Made by a program: the position numbers and the translations under genes. A stretch of 64,000 bases of DNA, taken from positions 50,738 to 114,737 of the forward strand of contig NMRA01000023.1 in the NCBI GenBank assembly GCA_002633005.1. The letters run 5' to 3'. This stretch comes from Phoronis australis. Its lineage: Eukaryota > Phoronida > Phoronidae. The notes beneath the pieces were generated by a model. It saw only the letters and a program-made list of their open reading frames with translations. It searched no databases and was not told the origin of the DNA. This document shows, one piece after another, positions 22,690 to 33,916 of this stretch (position 1 is its first letter; every line of letters begins with the position of its first letter).

Positions 22690-22785
22690 CTAAATTGTGT
22701 TAACTCGCAACTTGTGTTTTGTCGTCATGATCAGATTCCATTCAGATTCATATACGTCCCTGTTTTGTGCATACGCTATTGAGAA
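22690..22785 (-). pseudogene. Diverged duplicate of the exon at 21983-22211
   Basis: After a matching TCTATTGTCTTCACAG acceptor the frame gives AQNRDVYESEWNLIM, parallel to VQNCSTHESELNVIM of the downstream exon, then soon hits TAG. Probably a decayed copy. Confidence 0.35.
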
Positions 22786-23364
22786 CTGTGAAGACAATAG
22801 AAAAAAGAAAATAAATAGCAAGTAATATTTCTATTAGATAGATTCAACTATATTAATGCACAGCAACGTAAAATAAGATACAAACATTACATAGATAACA
22901 TATCATCGTCTCATAGTGAAAGTGGCAAAGGTAGGAACATACATGTTCATCTACTAGGCGAAGGAATTAGAAGGATGAATCCATCAGTGGTGATAGTATA
23001 CCTCAAACATATTGAACTTTTCTTCCTCAGTCCTTTCTTGTATTCTTGTCTGCTCGCACTTATAAAAATCAGGGTTTTCTAGACACGCAGTATAACCTTT
23101 GGTATTAAAAACAATCAGGAAAGTTTTGCTCAACTATTTGAATGGAACAGAGTAATTGCCAAAAGCCAAAACTGTCAATTCGCAAGTTGACTCGCATGCT
23201 GGTGTATAAAATGCGCATTTTTTACGTGGTGCAACTCACAAGGTTCGGTAATTTGACCATAGGTCAGATAAAGTTTGACGGAGTGATGTTTCATGGACTT
23301 TGCTAAATAGTTCCGTTTGGCATTACTCATCTGGAGTCTTCTCAAAACTGCACACTTGAGTTCC
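22786..23364. other. AT-rich, coding-like traces only
   Basis: On the minus strand around 23090-23010, a short frame reads LENPDFYKCEQTRIQERTEE before GTATAC, and another open frame covers 23175-23366. Neither is recognised. Confidence 0.25.
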
Positions 23365-23700
23365 AATAAACAGTGAGTGCCAGAATAACGAATTTCTGGA
23401 GTGTTCGCTTAATATTTCTCTGATTATCTTCAACGGAGCCGGGCATCGACAAAAGCTTCCTGTAGGTGTCCATATATTGTAGCTTTAGTGTTTTCGATTG
23501 ACGTACCCAGAATCTAATAAACACTTTTGCGTTTGTCCATATAACGCGAACACCCGGTTTTGGATCTAATAAACACTTGCGTTTGTCCCTATAACGCGAA
23601 CACGCGGTTTTAGATCATGCCGTTATTTCTAAAGGCTTTCTGTAGAAGTCCTAAATGCTCCCTGTAGGTGTCCATATCCTGTACGTGCACTCTTGTTCTT
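23365..23700. repeat. Direct duplication, copy 1
   Basis: Near-identical to 24965-25300 in the same orientation, including a doubled unit of about 51 bp (TGTCCATATAACGCGAACAC...GGATCTAATAAACACTT). Minus-strand frames in both read FIRFWVRQSKTLKLQYMDTY, so the block may derive from a coding exon. Product unknown. Confidence 0.8.
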
Positions 23701-24037
23701 GTGTTTTTGACCTTTTTATTTCTAGTAATAAAATAACTGAACTAAGACGAAAGAAGGGCAAAATCGGCACTTTTTACACTGAAATCACCACCTTCCTGAC
23801 GATGCTCGACTAGCGCGAACGTTTGATTCAAAAAAATTTTCCTATCCATACCAAAAATGCCCGAAAGCACTATCAACGAACTATTTTTTTCAATTCTGGC
23901 TTGTTTAAAGGCTACCTGAAATCGCGGCCAATTTCTCAGCTGCATCATATCAATGCACAACTGCATCAGGGGGCCACCATCTTGAAGAAGAGAGTAGCTA
24001 CAGCCAAAAACTGGCCTATTTTCATAAAAAATTCAAT
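23701..24037. other. Downstream flank of the OB-fold gene copy
   Basis: A minus-strand frame starting at an ATG at 23966 (MQLCIDMMQLRNWPRFQ) is open but unrecognised. Confidence 0.25.
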
Positions 24038-24941
24038 TTATACAATTAAACCTCTTTTTATGCTCGCGATAATGGCGAATGGATATTTCGGCGTCTCCTT
24101 GGGTCTCTCACATTCGCTGTCAATCTTAAAAATGCTCTGATCAGTTGAGATAACGGTGCTGCAAACGAAAGAACAGAAACGCTATAGAGTTATAATTGTA
24201 TATTGGCTTGAGATACAATGCGTGTCTTTGGCCAACCAACGGTTTTTGTACAATTTGCCACTCACAAATGCAGACAAATTTCAAAATAAATGTACAATGC
24301 TACGAATATGTATATTCGCCCAAACGTTTTTCTCTTGTTACCCATCTTTTCTGTAGGTGACAGGATATCAAAAATTCGAAAAGATTTACATTACTGTTTG
24401 TTTAAAATACAGATATACCACGAATTGTTTTTAAAGCACACGTGATTTTTCTTGCCTGTGCTATATGGCAAGCTGTTATACGTGTATGATCATAAATTTC
24501 CATATTGAAGTTTTAAGACGGGGTTTGTATGCAATTCATCATATGCTTTTTACCTTTTATTCATGGCCATTACTTGTATGGTCTCCTCTACTATCTTCGT
24601 CGATCTGCAATTAACAACACAATTTTACAGTATAACACTTTCTTGATTTTGTCTGAACATCGTGTATGTTATCTTTTCTCTGATTGATTGTATATAATGA
24701 TATTTAGCTTTCTCTTGATTTTGATTGGACAAATATTAAGCTCTTATTAAGGTATTAAAAATTCTTTCGTTTAGTACGTTTACACATTTTTGGAATATCT
24801 TACCAAAACGGTCGTTTCGGTCACCGAATTCAGCGTTGTTTTGGAGCCATATACGTCTACCTCGAGTGCGTGAAATCGCACTTGATCAGACTCTTTGATA
24901 TCAGTTCCAGTTGCGTGAGATCCCCACAATTTGATCTCCGT
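24038..24941 (-). pseudogene. Truncated copy of the OB-fold (RPA-like) gene: part of exon 2, exons 3 and 4
   Basis: Minus-strand counterpart of the gene at 46282-48040. Exon 2 (24941-24804) encodes TEIKLWGSHATGTDIKE, then DQVRFHALEVDVYGSK and TLNSVTETTVL before a GTAAGATA donor. Exon 3 is 24604-24554 and exon 4 is 24158-24038, ending IKRGLIV. Introns are closely similar to those of the other copy. Exon 3 is 2 bp shorter than in the plus copy (51 against 53 nt), which shifts the frame to a stop. Exon 2 is cut off at a single N (24942). It keeps about eight OB-core residues that the plus copy has lost. Product would be a single-strand DNA-binding OB-fold protein. Neither copy looks functional. 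Confidence 0.7.
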
Positions 24942-24942
24942 N
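24942..24942. other. Single ambiguous base at a suspect join
   Basis: Exon 2 of the OB-fold copy stops here and a repeat starting GTCCATATAACGCG begins. The same repeat occurs intact at 23535 and 25135, so the join may be an assembly error. Confidence 0.5.
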
Positions 24943-24964
24943 GTCCATATAACGCGAACACCCG

Positions 24965-25300
24965 GTTGAACAGTGGGTGCCAAAATAACGAATTTCTGGA
25001 GCGTTCGTTTAACATTTCTCTGATTATCTTCAACGGAGCCGCCATCGACAAAGACTTCCCGTAGGTGTCCATATATTGTAGCTTTAGTGTTTTCGATTGA
25101 CGTACCCAGAATCTAATAAACACTTTTGCGTTTGTCCATATAACGCGAACACCCGGTTTTGGATCTAATAAACACTTGCGTTTGTCCATATAACGCGAAC
25201 ACCCGGTTTTCGATCATGCCATTATTTTTAAAGGCTTTCTGTAGAAGTCCTAAATGCTACCTGTAGGTGTCCATATCCTGTACGTGCACTCTTGTGGGTT
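24965..25300. repeat. Direct duplication, copy 2
   Basis: Partner of 23365-23700. Starts just right of the single N. Confidence 0.8.
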
Positions 25301-26600
25301 GACGTAGGTAGAATGTGAGGCACATTTTTGCACTTTACAATCAGCGGGAGAAAAGATGCACTATATGTCGTTAAATCAGCTTTTTTAAATCCATCCTGTT
25401 TCCTCAGTATCGTAATTACCAAGCTTTGAAGTAGCACCACGCATACAAATACAAAATTACACTTGAGAAATCGGTTGGCAAGATCGTTGGAATACGTTTT
25501 TGTATACAACCAAATAACAGTATAACAACAAAGATATATCACAGTACATATTTTAACATTAACACAGGATTCATGCCTTTATAATGGTCGTTTGAAGTAC
25601 AATTTAGCGATGCGTTATTATACAAACATTTGTAACTTTCGTACACTATAACCAAATATTAGTGTTACTACAAACACTATAACAACAAAACTGTGTCAGT
25701 CATGTATTCCTAAACTTTATCTACATTTTTTATTATCTAATTCATCCAACTTAAAAATATAAGTAATGATCCATAGAACAATTCAAAGTCTAAACAACTG
25801 ATATAGGTTTAACATAGTTAAAATGGCAAAAAACAAATGCTGTATCACACAAGGTTGACCATGGTAACAAGCATAACGAAGAAATTCTAAAACAACAAAT
25901 GCTATATCTGGCAAAATGTTCCACAGAATACTTGCAGAAACATTTTAGAAGACTTCTTCAAAAATGTGTTGTAGCATTGACTGATCTATGGCTTATGTAC
26001 GGAGAAATTAACTTTGTTCCAAGCATCCTATATGGGTGGCGTAGCACTGACAAAAAGGGGGGTGGGGCTAAAGCCCCCTCAGTCCCCCTGTGCTGCACCG
26101 CCTATAGACCATGTGTGCCGTAGCTCTGAAACAAGTGGGGGAGCTACCCCAATGGTGTGTTGTCCATGTCCCAGTAAATAATACAATAATTCCCACTCCT
26201 CCAAGGCTTCCTGTAGGTCCCATTACAGTACACAAATCATTTTCTTTGTAAACTTGACCACACTCTGCAAACTTAAAATTGTCCTTAACATATATACCAT
26301 CCATATTCAAAAAAAACTTTTACACACTCCAGTTTGGTCACATTTGCAAAGAAAAAGTTCTGTTAGTTTAGACAGACTTGTACTTTTACAATTCTCCCTC
26401 CCCCCAAAAATATCCTCGATTTTATTACTCCCAAAAGAAGGGAGCATTTGCCAAAGCAATCAGCAAATAATAGAGTATTAAATTTAGTGCTTCACAGTCT
26501 GCTGAAAATTCATAACAATTAGTACTTCAGTAATTAAATCTTTGCAATCTAATGAAAAAATATACAAAAATTTAATTGAAAGAACAAGAAATTTTTATCT
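25301..26600. other. No gene recognised
   Basis: AT-rich. A G-rich hairpin GGGGCTAAAGCCCC at about 26065-26082, followed by CCCCCTGTGCTGCACCGCC, resembles the end of a dispersed repeat. The left end of the Helentron may lie in this stretch but was not located. Confidence 0.4.
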
Positions 26601-28430
26601 ACTTACTTCCATTTGGTACTGACCACAATTTAATTTCGTGGCCAGATAATAATAATAATAATAGTAGTAATGATAAATTAAATAGAAATGACGTGACTTT
26701 GGCAGATTTGCATATAATATATCTTGTACTATGCCTGTCGTTTACATGACGAGAGTTCGTCACATTGCATCATGATCACAATAATAGACATCCTGTATTA
26801 CGGCATGTACCTCTTCATTGTAATGTTTCCCTGATGAAGCCTAGTGACCACAAATATACAAAAATGTTTATCCAAATAACAAAAAATTATGTACATACTT
26901 CCATTTGGTACTGACCACAATTTCATTTCGTGGCCAGATAATAATAATAATAATAATGATAATAATAATAATAGTAATGATAAATTAAATAGAAATGACG
27001 TGACTTTGGCAGGTTTGCAATATGCTAGCTCATAAATATTCAATTTAGAGTTAATAGTAGACAGTGCAGGATAAAAGTATGTAATTCCTCATGTTTATAT
27101 AGAAAATGTGCTGAAATGTAACAGCAAGAACATTTAATGGTGCACTGCTTTAGATTAGTCCATCCTTGCTGATGTGTAATCATGAAGTGTGGAATCTGCA
27201 ATATAAAACAGATTTCAATATTCCGAGTCACATCGTATGTCATACTTTGTGCCATATCTTATTTCAAACACTGTATCATATCTTGTGTAATATCTGATGT
27301 CATAATGTCTATCGTATCTAGTCTTGTAATCTATGTTAGCTTTATAACATTTTGCGACATATCCTCTTCTATACATTGTATGAAATGACATTTGCTTGTA
27401 TGGTATCATTTAACATGTCACCCTGTGTAAAATACTGTGTCATATTTCAGGAACAGCTATAACATCTTGATGATAACATGCCCAATTTTCTTTCATTATA
27501 TCTTATGCCATACCCTCTATTATATCTAGTATCATATTCTGTAATATGCCTGTCACTTACATGATAACAGTTCATTACATTGCATCATGATCACAATAAT
27601 AGACATCACGTATTACTGAATGTATCTTTTCACTGTAAAATGTTTCCCTGATGAAGACTAATGACCAAAAATATACAGAAATGTTTATCCAAATAACAAA
27701 AAAAGATCTACACACTTTCATTTGGTGCTGACCACAATTTCATTTCTTGGCAAGATAACAATAATATGGAATGCAATGTTTCATATACCCTGTCATATCT
27801 CAGAACATCCTGTATCATTACATGCCCAATCTTCTATCATTATATCTTATGCCATACCCTCTATTATATCTAGTATCATATTCTGTAATATGCCTGTCAC
27901 TTCCATGATAACAGTTCATTACATTGCATCACGATCACAATAATAGGCATCACGTATTACTGAATGTATCTTTTCATTGTAAAATGTTTCCCTGATGAAG
28001 ACTAATGACCAAAAATATACGGAAATGTTTATCCAAATAACAAAAAAATTATCTACACACTTTCATTTGGTACTGACCACAATTTCATTTCTTGGCAAGA
28101 TAACAATAATATGGAATGCAATGTTTCATATACCCTGTCATATCTCAGAACATCCTGTATCATTACATGCCCAATCTTCTTTCATTATATCTTATGCCAT
28201 ACCCTCTAATATATCTTGTACTATGCCTGTCGTTTACATGACGAGAGTTCGTCACATTGCATCATGATCACAATAATAGACATCCTGTATTACGGAATGT
28301 ACCTCTTCATTGTAATGTTTCCCTGATGAAGCCTAGTGACCACAAATATACAAACATGTTTATCCAAATAACAAAAAAATTATGTACATACTTCCATTTG
28401 GTACTGACCACAATTTCATTTCGTGGCCAG

Positions 28431-28463
<33 letters not shown>

Positions 28464-30172
28464 GTAATGATAAATTAAATAGAATTGGCGTGACTTTGGC
28501 AGGTTTGCAATATGCTAGCTCATAAATATTCAATTTAGAGTTAATAGTAGACAGTGCAGGATAAATGTATGTAATTCGTTATGCTTATTTAGAAAACGTG
28601 CTGGAAAGTAACAGAAAGAACAATTAATGGCGCACTGCTTTAGATTAGTCCATCCTAGCTGATGTGATATCATGAAGTGAGGAATCTGCAATATAAAACA
28701 GATTTCAATATTCCGAGTCACATCGTATGTCATACTTTGTGCCATATCTTATTTCAAACACTGTATCTTATCTTGTGTGATATCTGATGTCGTAATGTCT
28801 ATCGTATCTAGTCTTGTAATTTATGTTAGCTTTATCACATTTTGCGACATATCCTATTCTATACATTGTATGAAATGACATTTGCTTGTATGGTATCATT
28901 TAACATGTCACCCTGTGTAATATACTGTGTCATATTTCAGGAACAACTATTACATCTTGATGATAACATGCCCAATTTTCTTTCATTATATCTTATGCCA
29001 TACTCTCTATTATATCTAGTATCATATTCTATACTATGCCTGCCACTTACATGATAACAGTTCATTACATTGCATCATGATCACAATAATAGACATCACG
29101 TATTCCTGAATGTATCTTTTCACTGTAAAATGTTTCCCTGGTGAAGCCTAATGACCAAAAATATACAGAAATGTTTATCCAAATAACAAAAAATATCTAC
29201 ATACTTTCATTTGGTACTGACCACAATTTCATTTCTTGGCAAGATAACAATAATATGGAATGCAATGTGTCATATACCCTCTCATATCTCAGAACATCCT
29301 TTATCATTACATGCCCAATCTTCTTTTATTATATCTTATGCCATACCCTCTAATATATCTAGTATCATATTCTGTACTATGCCTGTCACATGATGACAGT
29401 TCGTGACATTGCATCATGATCACAATAATAGACATCACGTATTACTGAATGCATCTCTTCACTGTAACATGTTTCCCTGATGAAGCCTAATGACCAAAAA
29501 TATACCAAATTGTTTATCCAAATAACAAAAAATATGTACATCCTTCCATTGGTATTGACTATAATTGCATTTCTTGGTGAGATAATAATAATAATAAATT
29601 AACTAGAAGTGACGTGACTTTAGCAGGTTTCCATTATGATAGCTCATAAATATTCAATTAGGAGTTAACAGTAGACAGTACAGGGTAAAAATATGTCATT
29701 CCTCATGCTTATATGGAAAACGTGCTAAAATTTAAAAGCAAGAACATTTAATGGTGTACTGCTTTATATTAGCCCATCCTTGCTGAATTACACCCATGAA
29801 ATGAGTAATCTGCAACATAAAACATCTTTTAATATTCTGAGTCACATCTTATGTCATACCTTGTGCCATATCTCATTTCAAACACTGTATCATATCTTGT
29901 GTAATATATGATGTCATAATGTCTATAGTATCCAGTCTTGTAATCTATGTTAGGTTTATCACATTCTGCGACATATCCTGTTCTATACATTGTATGAAAT
30001 GACATTATTTCTGTATGATATCATTCATCATGTCATCCTGTGTCATATACCGTGTCATATCTCAGGAACAACTATAACAACCTGTATCGTAACATGCCCA
30101 ATCTTCTTTCATTATATCTCATGCCATACCATGTAATACCTCCAGTATCATACTCTGTACTATGCCTGTCAC
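26600..30172 (-). repeat. Complex tandem array forming the 3' region of the Helentron
   Basis: The landmark CATTTGGTACTGACCACAA recurs at about 26615, 26903, 27718, 28064, 28395, 29208 and 29547 (last one diverged), giving spacings near 288, 815, 346, 331, 813 and 339. Long units (about 815 bp) contain an (AAT)n microsatellite and a middle part full of short TATGTCATA-like words. Short units (about 340 bp) lack the middle. Each unit also carries TGCATCATGATCACAATAAT, which is the reverse complement of a diverged version of the last endonuclease codons at 30173-30260. The array is directly 3' of the Helentron stop codon. Confidence 0.9.
26648..26667. repeat. (AAT)n microsatellite block
   Basis: Similar, longer AAT runs lie at about 26938-26977 and 28430-28463, and a short one at 29584. 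All fall at the same place in the array unit. Confidence 0.85.
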
Positions 30173-33100
30173 TTACATAGGAACTGTCCATAACACGGCA
30201 TCGTGATCAGAATAATAGACATCACGTATTATTGTAAGTACCTTTTCACTGTATAATGTTTCCCGGTTAAAGTATACATGATCTATCAGTGAACCAGAAT
30301 CAATTGTTGCTGTGGTTATCATCTGCCCAAATCCATAACTCTTCATTAATGTTGTCAGTAACGTATCTTTAGTGTCGAGGAGGTTGTCATTAAAATCACC
30401 CAGTATAACGGTTGGTACATGCTCTGGTAATTTTATTAAGAAGGACTCTAAGTGTTCCACAAACAGTCTACATGTATACGATGAGCTTGGACTACGATAA
30501 ATCGCTACAACTACAAGACGACCGAGTTGTGTTTTGACAACAATTGCCTTATACTCAAAGCAAGACAAACTGAGTGATGGAAATATTTCTGTAGGCTGTA
30601 GCTTGGATGATGCACAGATTAGAATTCCATGACTTTTTCTTTGGTCAATGGTGCTAGAAACATCAGATCTAAAAGCTACATAAGAATGACTTTTTAAGAA
30701 CTCATCAATGCAGTCACCTTGTGAAAGATAAGTCTCTGTAAAACACATGATATCAACATAGTTGTAAAACTCTTTCTCGAAACTGCTCATCAAGTCTTTC
30801 TGTTTTTGCAACAAATAATGAATGTTCAAATGACCAATAGCAAGAACTGAGTCTTTCAAAAGATCATTTTCAGTGAAACACATACTGTGCATGTCCTTCA
30901 TTTCAGCAGCAACTTTAGAATATGTCTTTATCCCTCTAGGGTCAAACTGTGTAACATACAACCCCTCAAGTGACTTAACTCTACTAAATGCTACATATGC
31001 TTGTCCACTAATGAACTTGTTGGCCCCTTTCATACACACAACTATTTCATCCATTGTCAGTACTTGACATTTGTGAATCGTAACAGCCCATGCCAAAGTC
31101 AGAGGAAACTGTAAACGAGACACTTGTGCACTTTTTATTCCACCTTTTTCAAATTTAGATTCATGTCTCATGATGGGAACAGCATCGGGATATTTAAGTT
31201 TCCATTGACCTGATGCAATAGCTTTTCTTCCAACTTCAGTATTGTCAAATTTAACAAGTACAGTTATAACTCTTTCATCATTCCCTTTCTCAATTCCATC
31301 TACAACACCAATAACACCGTTAACGAGCCCATCTGAAGTGTCAACATTATAAATCAATATCACTCTGGCACCATTGCAAATTTCCAATACAGAATGTAAA
31401 CCACCAGTTTCTGAACGTTTCAATGTTTTGTGGATGTGGTCTAAATCAAGTAATCTGGTATTGTCTTTCTTGTTATCAATAGCTGGGATTTTAATTCGGT
31501 TTTTCTCATCAGGTTCAATGCTACAAAGTCTTTTCTTATTCCAGTTGTCAACATCGTCATTTCGAGCAAAGACATGTAGTGCATGATACGGATAATTAGA
31601 AGAATACTCATCAAGTTGCCTAGAACGTAAAACAGCAATATCATCGTCCGTATGGTTTCCAAGTCGTACACGGCAAAGAAGTTCAGCAAAATGTTGGTCA
31701 CCCCTTTGTCTCATTACCTCACTCAGTTCATGCAACATAAAATGGTCCTTCCACAATGATCCATACAAATTAGCAAGTGGGTTTCTGACTGGTTCATAGA
31801 TATGAGATTGACAAACAGGTGGCAGTTGGTATAAGTCACCTACAGCCAAGATACTAACATTGCCGAACAAGCACGAGTCATCACATGGTCCCCTTATTTC
31901 TGTAAGTCTTCTGTGGATGTTCAGTAACATGTCTGAGCCAACCATTGATATTTCATCTATAACTAATAGTTGCAAATTTTCAAGTTTAGAACGCAGCGTG
32001 TTCAAGTTTTCAAAAGTTAGTGCATCGCCGTGTTGTCCATATTTTGAAGTACGTAATAGCAGTGCTGAATGAATAGTCATTCCTCCGATATTAAAGGCTG
32101 CTACACCAGTTGGCGCTGTTACCAATGTAACAATATCTGCTGGCTTAAATTGTCGTGACAAAGATAAAAACTTTTTTGTATCAGATTGTATAAGTCGTAT
32201 CACATGACTTTTACCTACACCACCAGGGCCACTAAGAAATATTCTATATGGCTTTGGCTGTTCATTTTGCTTAACAGACTTAACAGCATATTTGCACCAC
32301 TGCATGTGATATAACACAATTTGACGTTGTTTTTCATTTAGACTAGCCATCATATTGCGATATTCTTGGGGAGTTAAACAGTCACGATTTTCTTCAATGC
32401 CATATCTAGCCACAAGGTCAGATGCATACTCAGCTAACGGTCTTTCAAACATGACAGCATTGGCGTCTAGATCTTCTTGTTTTATTTCCCTCTCAATATC
32501 TAAAACCTCATTCTGTGCCTGTAAATTCTCATGTTCAACTCCTGGTGCAAGTAATTCCCAAACGTGTTGAGGACCCCCATTGTGTGCATTTTGATCAAGG
32601 GCTTGTTCGATAAGTTCAGCATTATGTGAAAATTTCTGTTCATTTTGATAAATCAGTTGTGACACAGCATTGTAATGTGAATGATAATCATCGAAATTAG
32701 CTTTAAGGTCTATTTCTTCATTTCGCCATGGGAGGTATAACATAAGTTTCGCACGGTAGAAATTGCTTGGTTCTTTATTCATGTTGTGCTTACGAAATCG
32801 TATAACAGCAGTTTTTCTCCTCCTGTGCATTGAACCTTTACTATTCTTCAGTTTTATCTTCTTAAGTAATGACAGAGGGACATCAATTTCTTCTTCTTGC
32901 AAAATATCTGGTAAACTATCGTTATTATCATCATCATATTCTTTGTACGTTCTTGTGTAACTAGCAGCAAATTCAGCCAGACACAGATTTTCAAGACTGT
33001 CTGGCCTACATTCATAACGATCAATCATACTGGTCTGAAAAATGTCAACGTTATCATCCTCCAATTTATCAAGTTGCACTTTATCTTTCAGAACTGCAAT

Positions 33101-33527
33101 TCGTGAAGGTTTTAGATCTGTGTTGACAAAAACAACTTTTCGACTTGAACGTTTTAAAGGCATAGACAAAATGCGGTAAACAGCTTCCTGTGCACTGATT
33201 TCACGATGGTTTAAAAACACAGATCCAAGTTTTCTGAGCCCTGAGCAAATGTCATTATCTCTCATTTCTTTACAGGCTTGTTTCAACAATTCACCCATTC
33301 CTCTTTCATTTTTGGTCACATATGCAGCAACATACATGACACAACCATAAGGATCCAGGATATATTGCAAGTCCAAATTCGCTTTAAGAATGGTCGGATT
33401 ATAAGCATTGACCTTTTGCTCGGAAGGTGTTCGTTCTAAAATAACATTACAACCTTTCTTTGAAAGTGCTAAAGCTTCCATGTACTTTTCAACCGTTGTG
33501 TTAGCACATTCACAAACTTCAGTCAAA
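30173..33527 (-). CDS. Helentron protein, C-terminal half: end of Rep, PIF1-like helicase, DNase I-like endonuclease
   Basis: The minus strand is open for about 1,120 codons. It starts within the Rep tyrosine region (MYVAAYVTK, the two-tyrosine motif). A PIF1/RecD2-type helicase follows: Walker A GPGGVGKS near 32250, Walker B LLVIDEIS near 31960, GDLYQLPPV near 31820, motif V IHKCQVLT near 31080, motif VI YVAFSRV near 30990. Motif V normally has Gly where this copy has Val. The last 220 residues are an endonuclease/exonuclease/phosphatase fold with its catalytic set in order: NIH, FTET, GDFND, LIDHVYF, SDHD. A fused endonuclease marks the Helentron branch of Helitrons. The right-hand end is set by an N at 33528; the true start is upstream in the other half. 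Confidence 0.92.
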
Positions 33528-33916
33528 NATGTCAACGTTATCATCCTCCAATTTATCAAGTTGCACTTTATCTTTCAGAACTGCAATTCGTGAAGGTTTT
33601 AGATCTGTGTTGATCCAAGTTTTCTGAGCCCTGAGCAAATGTCATTATCTCTCATTTCTTTACAGGCTTGTTTCAACAATTCACCCATTCCTCTTTCATT
33701 TTGGTCACATATGCAGCAACATACATGACACAACCATAAGGATCCAGGATATATTGCAAGTCCAAATTCGCTTTAAGAATGGTCGGATTATAAGCATTGA
33801 CCTTTTGCTCGGAAGGTGTTCGTTCTAAAATAACATTACAACCTTTCTTTGAAAGTGCTAAAGCTTCCATGTACTTTTCAACCGTTGTGTTAGCACATTC
33901 ACAAACTTCAGTCAAA
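33042..33916. other. Unmerged duplicate contig ends around a single N
   Basis: Positions 33042-33527 and 33529-33916 are two versions of one sequence separated by an N at 33528. The right version lacks 97 bp and one T of a T-run. The left block ends with the same CAGTCAAA at which the right block continues, as expected for overlapping contigs that were not merged. The apparent frame break in the Helentron is therefore probably artificial or allelic. Confidence 0.8.

Noticed and set aside
27215-27409. Tyr/Arg/Asp-rich minus-strand ORF in the array
   Set aside because: Arises from repeated TATGTCATA-like words, not from a gene.
30173-30860. Endonuclease region as a separate LINE insertion
   Set aside because: It is in frame with the helicase with no break, and no reverse transcriptase follows. 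A fused endonuclease is normal for Helentrons.
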